From Burkholderia ubonensis subsp. mesacidophila (lineage in GTDB: Bacteria > Pseudomonadota > Gammaproteobacteria > Burkholderiales > Burkholderiaceae), in the NCBI RefSeq assembly GCF_002097715.1, contig NZ_CP020738.1, positions 2,666,001 to 2,730,000 of the forward strand: a stretch of DNA of 64,000 bases. The letters are read 5' to 3'. Positions 55,685 through 64,000 of this stretch are shown here, one piece after another. Every line of letters begins with the position of its first letter. Position 1 is the stretch's first letter. The position numbers and the translations under genes are program-made. The notes beneath the pieces are model-generated. The model ran no database searches. It had not been told where the DNA came from and saw only the letters and a program-made list of their open reading frames with translations.

Positions 55685-55915
55685 TCAGTTGCGCTCGCGC
55701 GCGTCGTCGCTCACGACCTTGTCGAAGAATTCCTGTGCGCGCGCCAGCTCGTCGAGCGCGCGATCCAGCCGGGACATCGCCATCGCATATTCGACCGACG
55801 ACGCGTCGTCGTCGGCTTCGCCGCGCACCGCGCGGAACGCCTGATCGACGTTGCGCGTCGCTTCGACGAAGCGTTGTGCGGCCCGGGCTTCTCGCGAACA
55901 GATGTGGGTGGACAT
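55685..55915 (-). CDS. Small helical protein of unknown function
   Basis: 76 residues from the ATG at 55915, with GAGGGAG eight bases upstream; an in-frame GTG at 55921 sits too close to that site. The product is charged, Ala- and Asp/Glu-rich and predicted helical throughout. No family is recognised. It stands alone. Confidence 0.6.
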   Translation of the reverse strand: MSTHICSREARAAQRFVEATRNVDQAFRAVRGEADDDASSVEYAMAMSRLDRALDELARAQEFFDKVVSDDARERN

Positions 55916-56179
55916 CGACACTTCTCCCTCAGAATGCTGTGTGAAGCATGCCGACGCTCAGTGTGCGTGGTGCGCATGGCGACGGCATGAACAAAGCCAA
56001 CTGCCGGTCAACGCATCGGCCGCCGCGCTGCGCGCATCAGCCGATTGTCCCTCTGCGCTCGCCGATCCGCCACGACGAGATTGCAACAATTTCTTGCGTG
56101 AAGCGGAACGTCCGCCGCACGCGCTTCAATTGCGCTGCCCCTCTCAAGACTCTGCCACTCTGTTCAACCGCCGAGTGCG

Positions 56180-57085
56180 TTACGCGCGGCCGACACGCGG
56201 ATGCGTCAGCCCGCCGAACGGCGCGGATTCGCCCGGCGACAAATCGAACAGATCGCGCGTGAAGCCGCGCGCATCCTCCGTAGCCGGACGACTGCGCAGG
56301 CGCGTGGCATGCGCCGGCGCGACATACGCCGACGCCGTTTCGATCAGCGGCACGTCGAACAGGTCGCGCGTGACCCCACGCACGTCGTCCGTCGACGAGC
56401 GGCCGCGCAAGCGCGTGACCAGCTCGACGAAACGGTCGAAATCGCCGTCGCGCGTCGCCTTGTTCACCGCCGCGAGATCGCGCGCCTTCAGCACGCTCGG
56501 CTGCGTGAGGCGCACGAAATACGGCGCCTCGAGCTCGACCGACAGCGCGATCGGATAGCTTTTGCCGCCCTGCTCCGCGGGCCGGCCAAGAGAGTCGACG
56601 ACGACCGCGCCTTGCGCGGCGCCGAGCGCCCTGCCAGTGCTCACGCTGCGCAGCTGTTCCGGATACACGCGCAGGCGCGTGCCGATCGTTAGCGCGGTGG
56701 ACGACGCACACACGAGCGCGTAGTGATGCTCGCGCGGCCGGCCGGACGGCAGCTTCGCGCGGCTCGTGATGAACGTGTGCGGCGGCAGCGGCCGCACCTG
56801 GCCGCTCGCATCGACCCACGCATTCCACAACAGCACGTTGCCCCGCCCACGCTCAGCCGCGCGCGTACGCGCCGCGACCGGCGAGAACAGCGCGAGCAGC
56901 GAGCCCGTGCGATGCGCGGCGACCTGCGCGCTGTTGCCGAGCGGCTGGTTGATCCCCCACAAAAACCGCCCGCCTCCCAGCCGGCGCTCCCATTCCTTGC
57001 GGAGCACCACGGTGGCCAGTTCTTCGCCGGGCTCGGCGCCGATCTTGGTCCAGCAAAACGTACGAGGGAGGTGTTTCAGTGTCAT
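56180..57085 (-). CDS. Unknown protein with a C-terminal tandem repeat, divergent from an HTH regulator
   Basis: 301 residues from the ATG at 57085; the frame is open far upstream, but that part overlaps the divergent HTH gene. The N-terminal half (LPRTFCWTKIGAEPGEELAT, FLWGINQPLGNSAQVAAHRT) has no recognised domain. Near the C-terminus a 21-residue unit ending TRDLFD occurs twice with a period of 37 residues (111 bases), and 15 of the 21 positions are identical. The gene is divergent from and only 70 bases away from an HTH protein, a typical regulator-target or toxin-antitoxin-like layout. Function unknown. Confidence 0.7.
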   Translation of the reverse strand: MTLKHLPRTFCWTKIGAEPGEELATVVLRKEWERRLGGGRFLWGINQPLGNSAQVAAHRTGSLLALFSPVAARTRAAERGRGNVLLWNAWVDASGQVRPLPPHTFITSRAKLPSGRPREHHYALVCASSTALTIGTRLRVYPEQLRSVSTGRALGAAQGAVVVDSLGRPAEQGGKSYPIALSVELEAPYFVRLTQPSVLKARDLAAVNKATRDGDFDRFVELVTRLRGRSSTDDVRGVTRDLFDVPLIETASAYVAPAHATRLRSRPATEDARGFTRDLFDLSPGESAPFGGLTHPRVGRA

Positions 57086-57164
57086 CAACTTTCTCAGGGC
57101 GCAGCCGCTTGCCAGTTTCAGCAAGTCATTCAACAACCGTAACTGTATAGGTATAATGCATGAC
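57086..57164. promoter_or_regulatory. Divergent promoter region with a consensus -10 box
   Basis: The stretch before the HTH gene contains TATAAT at 57152-57157, which overlaps the first possible ATG (57156). A transcript starting six to eight bases later would begin at or just before the second ATG (57165). The HTH gene may therefore be transcribed as a leaderless mRNA. No ribosome-binding site precedes either ATG. Confidence 0.55.
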
Positions 57165-57503
57165 ATGGAAGCCCCTGACGATGATTTTCCCATTGATGAC
57201 CTGTTGCGCCGCTTGTCGGCGGATACCCGCTCATCCAGCGAAATAGCGCGGCTTTCCGGGGTCAGCCAGCCGACCGTGTCGCGCCTTCGGCAGTCGAACG
57301 GCCGGCGCCTGCGTCGCAGCACCCCATTCAATAAGCTATGCACTTTCTATGGCGTCGACGTGCATCCGTCGCAGCGCCGCTATAACGAATTGCTGCGCGA
57401 CGCGATCGTAGACGCGTGGGACGGCTCCGACGAGCACGGGCGCGCGTTGCTGGTCGTGATCAAGGGTTTGAAGGATTTGCAGGCCAAGGCCGACGACGGC
57501 TGA
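57156..57503 (+). CDS. Small helix-turn-helix DNA-binding protein
   Basis: 115 residues from 57156, or 112 from the ATG at 57165, which I favour if the message is leaderless. Residues about 25-55 form a helix-turn-helix (SSEIARLSGVSQPTVSRLRQ). The remaining C-terminal helices (FNKLCTFYGV, RALLVVIKGLKDLQAK) may allow dimer formation. It probably controls itself and the divergent 301-residue protein. It is preceded by a consensus -10 box. Confidence 0.8.
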   Translation: MHDMEAPDDDFPIDDLLRRLSADTRSSSEIARLSGVSQPTVSRLRQSNGRRLRRSTPFNKLCTFYGVDVHPSQRRYNELLRDAIVDAWDGSDEHGRALLVVIKGLKDLQAKADDG

Positions 57504-57822
57504 CGGTGCGGGAAGGCGCGCGGCGATCGGCCAGCGCGCGACATGCAGCATGAATAGCGCGGGCGACGGCGAACGGGATTCGTCGCCGCCCGCGTGTCGT
57601 TTCGGCGCATGCAAAACGCCGGCCACGGCGAGCAGATTGCGCACATCGCCTGCCGATCCTGCCTCTTTGCCAGCTGTCTGTTGGCGCGGCTCTTCGAAAT
57701 AATCGCTGCACGGTTCGTGCGGCCCAATTCCGCGCGATCCCCACCATCCCCAACTGACAACAGACAACGGCCGCAACGGGCAGGCAAGCGCCGCCCGTGC
57801 GCAGGCCACGGAAGGAGACGAC
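57504..57822. other. Intergenic region (319 bases), nothing recognised
   Basis: No gene, clear hairpin or repeat is seen. The region separates the HTH gene from a small membrane protein gene and presumably holds the promoter of the latter. Confidence 0.4.
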
Positions 57823-58080
57823 ATGCCGCAAAGCGCACCGCTCTTTCCGTATTGCAACGCCGTCGCGATGGCGTTCCTCGTCGTCGTGATTGCGCTGATG
57901 GCAGCGTATCCGGACACGCGCATCGCGGTGGTCGTCGGGCCGATCTGGATCGCAATGGTCACGGGCATCTACTTCGCGACGAAGGCCCGCCGGTCCCCCG
58001 CCGCGCGTACGCGCCGTTCGCTGAGCGAGAACACAGAGTTCTGTCCCTGCCGGCTACGCAGCGCGCGGGCATTCGCCTAA
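57823..58080 (+). CDS. Small membrane protein with two hydrophobic segments
   Basis: 85 residues. Hydrophobic segments lie at about residues 12-28 and 34-52, with a basic, Arg-rich C-terminal tail (KARRSPAARTRRS). The start has AGGAG about ten bases upstream. No family is recognised. Confidence 0.65.
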   Translation: MPQSAPLFPYCNAVAMAFLVVVIALMAAYPDTRIAVVVGPIWIAMVTGIYFATKARRSPAARTRRSLSENTEFCPCRLRSARAFA

Positions 58081-58213
58081 TCTGACTGGGCTCGCCGGCG
58101 GCCTCGCATGCATCGGGCCGCCGGCAACGGCATTCGTATCGGGCCTCTCCCGATTGCGGCGCGCCGCAATCGGGCGTCCCATTTCCACCCGTTACCCCCA
58201 CCAGGAGAGAGCC

Positions 58214-58852
58214 ATGGCAAGCGAACCGATTCGCGACCCCGCAAACGACCATCTGCTCACGCCGCAGAATTCCGCGTTCATCGTCATCGACTACCAGCCG
58301 GTTCAGGTGAATTCGATCGCGTCGATGGATCGCCAACTGCTGATCAACAACATCGTCGGCGCGTCGAAGGCCGCGATCGCGTACAAGCTGCCGATCGTGC
58401 ACTCGACCGTGAACGTGAAGACGGGCCTGAACAAGCCGCCGATTCCGCAGCTGCGCGCGGTGCTCGGCGACCATCCGACCTACGACCGCACGTCGATCAA
58501 CTCGTGGGAAGACGTCGAGTTCCGCAAGGCCGTCGAGGCGACCGGCCGCAAGAAACTGATCATGACCGCGCTCTGGACGGAAGCGTGCCTGACGTTCCCG
58601 GCGCTCGACGCGCTGAAGGCCGGCTACGAGGTGTACGTGGTGGCCGACGCGGTCGGCGGCACGTCGGTCGCCGCGCACGAAGCCGCGCTGCGCCGCATCG
58701 AGCAAGCCGGCGGCCAGCTGATCAGCGTCGCGCAGCTGTTCTGCGAACTGCAACGCGACTGGGCGCGCAGCGACACCGTGCCCGCGTTCATCAACCTGTT
58801 CATCGAGACGGGCGGCACGGCCGGCATCCAGTTCTCGTACGACAAGAGCTGA
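58214..58852 (+). CDS. Isochorismatase-like cysteine hydrolase (YcaC type)
   Basis: 212 residues from the ATG at 58214 with AGGAGAGAG upstream. The cysteine-hydrolase fold is clear: SAFIVIDYQPVQVNS supplies the Asp, the nucleophile lies in ALWTEACLTFPALDAL (Cys about 124), and GYEVYVVADAVGGTS follows. YcaC-like proteins are amidohydrolases of unknown substrate. It may form an operon with the DoxX and ABM genes downstream (107 and 83 bases between). Confidence 0.9.
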   Translation: MASEPIRDPANDHLLTPQNSAFIVIDYQPVQVNSIASMDRQLLINNIVGASKAAIAYKLPIVHSTVNVKTGLNKPPIPQLRAVLGDHPTYDRTSINSWEDVEFRKAVEATGRKKLIMTALWTEACLTFPALDALKAGYEVYVVADAVGGTSVAAHEAALRRIEQAGGQLISVAQLFCELQRDWARSDTVPAFINLFIETGGTAGIQFSYDKS

Positions 58853-58959
58853 CGCGTGCCGCGCGCCGCGCATCCGATGCGCGGCGTTCGCCCGAGGTCC
58901 GGCGCCGCGACGCGCCGGACCTCCCGTCGAGATCGCGTCCTCTCCAGTCAAGACACATC

Positions 58960-59346
58960 ATGAACGACTACCTCCTGTTCGCAGGGCGCCTGTTCATCGC
59001 ATTGATGTTTGTGCTGAGCGGCATCAACAAGCTGTTGTTTTTCAAGCACGGCCTCGAGGAAGTCGAGGCCAGGAACCTGCCGCTGCCGAAGCTCGCGCTG
59101 GCGAGCACGATCGCGGTTCAACTCGCGTGCGGCGGGGCCATCATGGCCGGATTCCATACGACCATCGCGTCGCTCCTGCTGGCCGCCTTCACGTTGGCGA
59201 CGGCCGTCGTGTTTTACGACTTCTGGAATCAGCAGGGCAATCAGCGCACGTTGATGCTGACCGGCTTTCTCGAGCACATCAGCATCATCGGCGGGTTCAC
59301 GCTCCTGATCGCGGCCGGTCCGGGGCGGCTGGCCATTCACCTGTAA
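58960..59346 (+). CDS. DoxX-family membrane protein
   Basis: 128 residues with four hydrophobic segments and the DoxX start (LLFAGRLFIALMFVLSGINK). Such proteins occur in oxidative stress and quinone-related contexts. It is placed between an isochorismatase-like hydrolase and an antibiotic-biosynthesis-type monooxygenase, a common trio in proteobacteria for handling reactive organic compounds; this role is inferred. Confidence 0.88.
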   Translation: MNDYLLFAGRLFIALMFVLSGINKLLFFKHGLEEVEARNLPLPKLALASTIAVQLACGGAIMAGFHTTIASLLLAAFTLATAVVFYDFWNQQGNQRTLMLTGFLEHISIIGGFTLLIAAGPGRLAIHL

Positions 59347-59429
59347 GCGCCTGGCGGGGTCGCCATCCATCCGGCGCTTTCGACCCATCCGAATCGCATC
59401 CGAACACGCGCTCACCACCGGAGCAGAGC

Positions 59430-59723
59430 ATGAAAGATCTCCATATCGTCGCCGTCCTGTACGCGAAGCCAGGGCAGGAGGCGCAGTTGCGCAAGGACCT
59501 GACTGCCTTGGCCGCGCCATCGCAAAACGAGGAGGGAAACCTGCGATATGAGGTGCATGTCGACAACCAGGACCCGCGCCGGTTCGTGTTCGTCGAGCAT
59601 TGGGCAGATGCGGCGTTGCGGGCGAAACATCACACGCAAGGCGAACACATTCTGCGCTTTCACGCGGGCGGCGCGCAGAATATCGAGCGGGCCGAAGTCT
59701 TCGAGCTGTCCCGTATCGCCTGA
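59430..59723 (+). CDS. ABM-domain putative quinol monooxygenase
   Basis: 97 residues, one ABM (antibiotic biosynthesis monooxygenase) domain: IVAVLYAKPGQEAQLRKDL, NEEGNLRYEVHVDNQD and FVFVEHWADAALRAKH with a His pair. It is a small dimeric oxygenase-like protein, possibly YgiN-type, acting on quinols. Last gene of a probable three-gene unit, followed directly by a strong hairpin. Confidence 0.9.
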   Translation: MKDLHIVAVLYAKPGQEAQLRKDLTALAAPSQNEEGNLRYEVHVDNQDPRRFVFVEHWADAALRAKHHTQGEHILRFHAGGAQNIERAEVFELSRIA

Positions 59724-59725
59724 CA

Positions 59726-59762
59726 AACGGCTGAATCCCGCTTGACACGGGATTCAGCCGTT
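59726..59762. terminator. Strong hairpin between convergent genes
   Basis: A perfect 15-base-pair stem (AACGGCTGAATCCCG and its complement) closes a seven-base loop CTTGACA. It lies between the ABM gene and the quinoprotein gene, which converge, and can end both. Confidence 0.8.
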
Positions 59763-59788
59763 GCGAGCCGGGCCTTCAACCGTCCGGC

Positions 59789-61357
59789 TCACTGCTTCGT
59801 GATGGCAAACGCATAGAGCTTGTGGTTGTCGCCGGCATAAGGCAGCCCGAGCACCTTCGTGTGATAGCCGCTCCCCCAGTACACCGTGCCGTCGACGATC
59901 GCCGCGCCGGACACGACCGCGCCGCCGCTCTCGAAGCTCCACTTGATTTCGCCGGTCGCCGCATCGAGCGCATACATGTTCGCGCCGCTGCCGGCGAGCG
60001 AACCGGCATAGACCAGGCCGTTCGCCGCGGACATCGCGACGGTGTCCATCATCTGCTGCGGATCGGCCGTGCGCCACAACACCTTGCCCGTCGCCGCGTC
60101 GACCGCCGCCCAGATCCCGCCCGTGGTGGTCGTCGTGCCCTTCGGCGAATCGACGGGAATCGGCTCGTGCTTGAGGTTGCCGATCGACACGTAGACCCGC
60201 TTGCCGTCGGCGGCCGTTCCCCACAGCATGCCGCCGAGCAGGCTGCCGGGGCCGACCTGCGTATGCCAGACGACCTTGCCCGTCTTTGGCTCGAGCGCCC
60301 AATAGACGCCACTCTTCTGGCCGGCGCCGAGCAGGGTCCGCTCATGCCCGCCGATCGTCGTCTTGAACAGGTTGGGACCTGACCCAAAGTCGTAATCCGG
60401 ACCATCTTCGTGGTCGTAGTTCGTCGACATGTCGGCAGGCAGCGTGCGGGTGGCCCACGCGATCTTGCCGGTCTTCAGGTTGAGCGCGACGAAGCTGTCG
60501 ATGTGATTGGCCGCCGCCGTCGGCTTGCATTTCTTTTGCGTCGGATACCGGCAGACGCCGGCCGGAACGGTGAAGTTGTTGCCGGTGGTGACATACAGGA
60601 GCCCGGTCTCGCGATCGACAACCGGCGTATTGCCCCAGACCGAGCCGCCCGTATAGCCCACGGGCACCATGTACGTCTTCCAGAGCAGCTTGCCCGACGT
60701 CGCGTCGAGCGCCGCGACGCTGCCCCGGTACTTGGGAACGTCCTTGAGCGCTTCGGCCCGCGACGATACGCCTACGTAGACCACGCCATCGTCGATGACG
60801 GGCGAACTGGTGATGATGGCGGTCGGTTCGGTCTCGACCTGCGTGCGCCACAGCGGCGCCCCGTCCGCGGCCTTGATGCCCAGCACGTAGGCGCCGGTCG
60901 GATTGACGGCGATCTGCGTGCCCTGTCCGATCACCAGCGTGCCGTTCCAATACGCCGGGCTGGTGCGCGACGCGTCGTTCGGAATCCCGGTATAGTCGCT
61001 GACCTTCTTGTGCCACTTCACCTGCCCGTTCGCGGCATCGACGGCCCACAACGTGCCGCCGAAGTCGGGAACGTAGACGACCCCGTCGACCACCGTCGGC
61101 GTGGCGGCGACATTGCCGTCCGTGTCGAGCGTCCAGCGCGGCGCCAGCTTCGCGACGCTGTCCACCCCGATCGCGCGCTCGCCCGGCGCGCTGCGGGTGT
61201 TATGGACGTTCTGCCCCGCCATCGGCCAATCCCCTGCGCTTTGTGCTGCAGCATGGCCGGCGGCCACGACACCTCCCGCCAGCGCCACCGCGACGAGAAT
61301 CCGCCGGCGCGGCGACGACGGCCGACAAGCGCTTTGTCTGCTGAACTCGTTTAGCAT
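59789..61357 (-). CDS. Periplasmic PQQ-dependent quinoprotein dehydrogenase, short type
   Basis: 522 residues from the ATG at 61357 with GAGGGGG upstream; the open frame upstream is not coding. The N-terminus has a basic region and hydrophobic core (RRRILVAVALAGGVVAAG) ending AAAQS, a signal peptide. Repeats of the propeller type (GTLWAVDAANGQVKW, GSVAALDATSGKLLW, NMYALDAATGEIKW) define an eight-bladed PQQ propeller. There is no fused cytochrome c domain. Related short enzymes oxidise polyvinyl alcohol or other alcohols. It stands alone between porins and the ABM gene; its electron acceptor is not visible. Confidence 0.9.
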   Translation of the reverse strand: MLNEFSRQSACRPSSPRRRILVAVALAGGVVAAGHAAAQSAGDWPMAGQNVHNTRSAPGERAIGVDSVAKLAPRWTLDTDGNVAATPTVVDGVVYVPDFGGTLWAVDAANGQVKWHKKVSDYTGIPNDASRTSPAYWNGTLVIGQGTQIAVNPTGAYVLGIKAADGAPLWRTQVETEPTAIITSSPVIDDGVVYVGVSSRAEALKDVPKYRGSVAALDATSGKLLWKTYMVPVGYTGGSVWGNTPVVDRETGLLYVTTGNNFTVPAGVCRYPTQKKCKPTAAANHIDSFVALNLKTGKIAWATRTLPADMSTNYDHEDGPDYDFGSGPNLFKTTIGGHERTLLGAGQKSGVYWALEPKTGKVVWHTQVGPGSLLGGMLWGTAADGKRVYVSIGNLKHEPIPVDSPKGTTTTTGGIWAAVDAATGKVLWRTADPQQMMDTVAMSAANGLVYAGSLAGSGANMYALDAATGEIKWSFESGGAVVSGAAIVDGTVYWGSGYHTKVLGLPYAGDNHKLYAFAITKQ

Positions 61358-61607
61358 TTCCCCCTCCATGAGACGGTTGATTGCCTGGCCGGCGCCCGGC
61401 CGGCCTCCCGAAGAACAAACCCCGCCTGGCCGATTTTTCGATGGACAGCGGATGCCCCGCATCCACCCTTCACGGCGTCCACGGCGAGTTCGATGCAGAG
61501 ACGAATTTCGGTAAAAGCATAGGGAGCGCCCTGTCCAATTACAAGGATCGCGAAACGATGCGCCGCGACGACGAATGCGACGCCTCTGCGCGGATCGATC
61601 GTGCTGC

Positions 61608-62684
61608 CTAGAAGCGGTCGATCATGCCGAACTGCACGCCGCGCACCGGCGCGCCGGGGTACGTCGGCGGCAGGCCCGTCACATTGACGCCGCGCAGCGT
61701 GAACGTCGCCTGGTTGCGATTGCGCAGCCAGCCCGCACTTGCGTAGAGCTGCAGCGTCTTCGAGAGGCTGTACTCGCACATCGCGCTGAACTGATCGGCA
61801 TTGTTGCGCGCCGATGAGCGGTCGCGCACATATGCATAGCCGAGCGACGCATCGACATTCGCCATGAACGCATAGCGCAGCGAGACGGCGATGCCGTCGT
61901 CGCGATAGGCCGGCTTGCCGCCGCCCGATCCATTGAACCAGTCCGCGAACAACGTTGCCTTGCCAACGTCATACGATATGCCGCCGAGGTTCGCGCGCAG
62001 CGCGCCGCTGCCGTGCGTCTGCTGGTGCGCGTAGGCGATCCGGAACGGCCCGTACCGGTACGACACCGTCTCGAAGTTGCCGGCGAGCCCGTTGCCGTCC
62101 TTGTCGTCCGGCGCGCGCAGCGCCATCATCACGGTCGCATCGAATCCCGCGAGCGTCGGCGACAGATACGTCATCGCATTGCTCACGTACGGCGTGATCT
62201 TCGACAGGTTGTTCAGCCCGGACGCGATCGTGCCCGCGCCGAACGCGTCGATCGATCCTTTGAACGGAATATAGATCGGCGAATATTGCCGCCCCACCCG
62301 CACTTCGCCCCACGGGCCGCCCATGCCGATCCACGCCTGGCGGCTGAACAGCGTGCCCGCCGTCGACAACGTGCCGTCGGCCGTGCTGAAACCGCTCTCG
62401 AGCGCGAACAGGATGCTCGTGCCGCCGCCGATCGGCTCACGGCCCCGCAGGCCGACCCGCGATCCGCGATAGGCGCCGGAATCCATCCGCGGCACCCACC
62501 CGCCGCCCGGATTCGTGACCTCGATACTGGTGTCGAGCAGACCGTACAGCGTCACCGAACCCTGCGCCCACGCGCATGGCGCCGCAACGAGCAAGGCGCC
62601 CAGCACGCCATACGCGCGCACCGGCGATGCCCTGCCCGCTCGGGCATCGCCACGCCACCGACCGTGCCGCCCGTTGCCGATCAT
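61608..62684 (-). CDS. Gram-negative trimeric porin
   Basis: 358 residues, Burkholderia-type general porin. The mature part begins QGSVTLYGLLDTSIEV, and the protein ends in Phe as required for BAM assembly. The porin loop with FKGSIDAFGAGTI is visible near residue 140. The long Arg-rich N-terminus before the hydrophobic core is unusual. A GTG at 62621 would give a compact signal peptide (VRAYGVLGALLVAAPCAWA) and is a serious alternative start. It forms a diffusion channel for small solutes. Confidence 0.9.
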   Translation of the reverse strand: MIGNGRHGRWRGDARAGRASPVRAYGVLGALLVAAPCAWAQGSVTLYGLLDTSIEVTNPGGGWVPRMDSGAYRGSRVGLRGREPIGGGTSILFALESGFSTADGTLSTAGTLFSRQAWIGMGGPWGEVRVGRQYSPIYIPFKGSIDAFGAGTIASGLNNLSKITPYVSNAMTYLSPTLAGFDATVMMALRAPDDKDGNGLAGNFETVSYRYGPFRIAYAHQQTHGSGALRANLGGISYDVGKATLFADWFNGSGGGKPAYRDDGIAVSLRYAFMANVDASLGYAYVRDRSSARNNADQFSAMCEYSLSKTLQLYASAGWLRNRNQATFTLRGVNVTGLPPTYPGAPVRGVQFGMIDRF

Positions 62685-63162
62685 CGATGATCTTTTCCGT
62701 GATGTGCCTGGTGATTTACCGTGCCGCGCAGTAGGTGAAACCCTCCCTATCCCGCGTCATCTGTGGCTTGCCGCCGGGCGGATTCGAGGTCGGCGTCGAG
62801 CCGGGCGGGGTTCGGGCATCGGGGATGCGGTCATCGCGGGGTTCAGGGATTCGACGGCGGCGTCGATCCGGCCGTGCGAGGTCGCGATCGATTGCGCGCG
62901 CACCCGTTGCGCTCGGGTTTCCGGCGGCACAGCAGCAGCGCATCTATTGCTCATCGGTCTCTCCGACGATCGTTGTCGTGTCTTCCCGGCGCTTCGCGGG
63001 CAGGATGACGAGATTCCAGCCCCCAACGTCGCGCAGTATATCGACCGCGAACCACCGCCAATATCGGGTCATTCCCGCTTCCGGCATCGCATCGTGCGCC
63101 ACGATGCGTTCACGATGTCTTTCGCCGGGAATGGAACGCCGTTCTCCGTCTCGCGGAGCTGA
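62685..63162. other. Intergenic region between two porin genes (478 bases)
   Basis: Several open frames occur on both strands, all with wrong-frame composition (Arg- and Ser-rich). No terminator-type hairpin is evident. It holds the 3' end of the upstream porin's transcript and the promoter of the 61608-62684 porin gene. Confidence 0.4.
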
Positions 63163-64000
63163 TCAGAAAATCGTATGAATGCCGACGCGGGCAATCGCCT
63201 GGTTCGCGCCGGAGGATGCGCCGTCCGGGTCCATCACGCCGTTGATCTGCGCGTGCGCGCCGCTGCTTGCGCGCTGCCACACGCCGCTTGCGTACACCAT
63301 CGTCCGCTTCGACAGCGAATACTGGAGTGTCGCGGTGACCTGATGCGCGTGATTGTCGTCGAGCACCGCGTTGCCCTTCATGTACATGTAGTCGGCGCCG
63401 ATCCGGATCGGGCCGGTCAATTGCCAGACGCCGCCGAACTCGCTCATCCATGCCGCGCCGCCGTTGGCGGCGTTGCGCACCGTCGTGAAAAGCGCGCTCA
63501 CCTTCACCTGGCCGAGCTGGTAGTGCGCGCCCGCGCCCCAGTTGCGCACGCTCGTCGCAACCGAACCCGGCTGCGCGCCATACTTCTGGTTGGTATATGC
63601 CGCGGCCGCGCCAAACGGCCCGGCCTCGTAGTCGAGACTCACGCTCACCGTGTTGCCGGCGCCGATGGACCCCGGGACGCCGCCGAACGCATAAAGCGCA
63701 CCCGCCTTCAATCCGCCGACGACGGGGCTCACGTACTTGACGGAATTCGCGACGCGCTGGCTGCCCGCCATCCGGTCCCAGTCGAACGCGCCGGTCGGAT
63801 TGCCGGGCAGTGCAAGCTTCTGGAACGGCCCGTTGCGCAGGTTGTAAAGCCCGCCGACATCCCCGGCGGCGTCGATGCCGCTGAAGAACAGCGTGTCGGC
63901 CATGAACTCGTACTGGTTGCCGAGCGTCAACGTGCCGAACCGGTCGTTCTGCATGCCGACGTAGGCAGTGCGCGCAAAGAGCCCGTTGCCGATGATCGCC
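63163..64000 (-). CDS. Gram-negative trimeric porin, C-terminal part (cut by window edge)
   Basis: Partial: the frame is open to the right edge, giving about 279 residues of the C-terminal portion. The sequence is that of a Burkholderia porin (FGTLTLGNQYEFMADTLFF, then VKYVSPVVGGLKAGALYAFG, ending VGIHTIF with a terminal Phe). The first residues and signal peptide lie outside the window. It is a second porin of a different subtype from that at 61608. Confidence 0.9.
   Translation of the reverse strand, partial: AIIGNGLFARTAYVGMQNDRFGTLTLGNQYEFMADTLFFSGIDAAGDVGGLYNLRNGPFQKLALPGNPTGAFDWDRMAGSQRVANSVKYVSPVVGGLKAGALYAFGGVPGSIGAGNTVSVSLDYEAGPFGAAAAYTNQKYGAQPGSVATSVRNWGAGAHYQLGQVKVSALFTTVRNAANGGAAWMSEFGGVWQLTGPIRIGADYMYMKGNAVLDDNHAHQVTATLQYSLSKRTMVYASGVWQRASSGAHAQINGVMDPDGASSGANQAIARVGIHTIF

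Noticed and set aside
62515..63162. A 215-codon plus-strand frame between the porins
   Set aside because: Partly antisense to a porin gene, Arg/Ser-rich and without a domain.
1..64000. CRISPR arrays, rRNA and tRNA genes, complete insertion sequences
   Set aside because: I scanned for regular direct repeats, tRNA-like cloverleaf arms with CCA-proximal motifs and transposase domains, and saw none that can be supported.

Overview
The window is GC-rich DNA (about two thirds G+C by eye) with dense, strongly codon-biased genes. It looks like a Burkholderia sensu stricto genome, probably a secondary chromosome. Reasons: a rhamnolipid (rhl) operon of the Burkholderia type with its own efflux pump, a betIBA cluster, a Pseudomonas/Burkholderia-type glycine betaine catabolic locus, Burkholderia-type trimeric porins and a type VI secretion vgrG cassette. 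The species assignment is inference; no rRNA or tRNA gene is visible.

Layout. (1) 1-7.0 kb, glycine betaine/dimethylglycine catabolism: dgcB (partial), dgcA, a V4R/DUF5943 protein, an M19 dipeptidase and glyA on the minus strand, with the divergent GlxA/AraC-type activator gbdR on the plus strand. (2) 7.0-12.2 kb: a secreted beta-propeller/discoidin protein, a MocR-type regulator, a class I fructose-bisphosphate aldolase and a zinc-ribbon membrane protein. (3) 12.3-13.5 kb: glutathione-independent formaldehyde dehydrogenase fdhA. (4) 13.7-21.9 kb: a seven-gene rhamnolipid operon, rhlA - ICMT-like methyltransferase - rhlB - MFS pump - rhlC - outer-membrane factor - membrane-fusion protein. (5) 22.6-26.5 kb: betI-betB-betA with a palindromic BetI-type operator. 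(6) 26.6-31.9 kb: a T6SS cassette of an evolved VgrG with a C-terminal metzincin-like protease, a candidate periplasmic immunity protein and a PAAR tip. (7) 32.1-34.3 kb: an operon of an MGDG-synthase-like glycosyltransferase, a membrane protein and an exported tyrosine-type phosphatase. (8) 34.8-41.1 kb: an ABC-2 exporter, an MFS transporter, a chemoreceptor, a YCII protein and an exported unknown. (9) 41.5-46.1 kb: a complete five-gene branched-chain-amino-acid-type ABC importer. (10) About 46.1-52.8 kb: an island of lower G+C with different codon use, carrying a DUF262 / AAA-ATPase / TOPRIM-like (DUF4276) trio, a DUF5343/HEPN pair and a zinc-finger protein, most likely a defence island. (11) 53-59.7 kb: DinB-like protein, hydrolases, small proteins, a divergent HTH/unknown pair, an isochorismatase-like hydrolase, DoxX and an ABM monooxygenase. 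(12) 59.8-64 kb: a PQQ-type quinoprotein and two porins, the second cut by the window edge.

How they fit together: BetB/BetA turn choline into glycine betaine. DgcAB and (outside the window) other demethylases take betaine on towards sarcosine and glycine, and the C1 units are handled by GlyA (to serine) and FdhA (formaldehyde oxidation). Most of a choline-to-serine route therefore lies within 26 kb, interrupted by the rhamnolipid operon. The most unusual material is the putative defence island, the VgrG-protease cassette and the methyltransferase embedded in the rhamnolipid operon.
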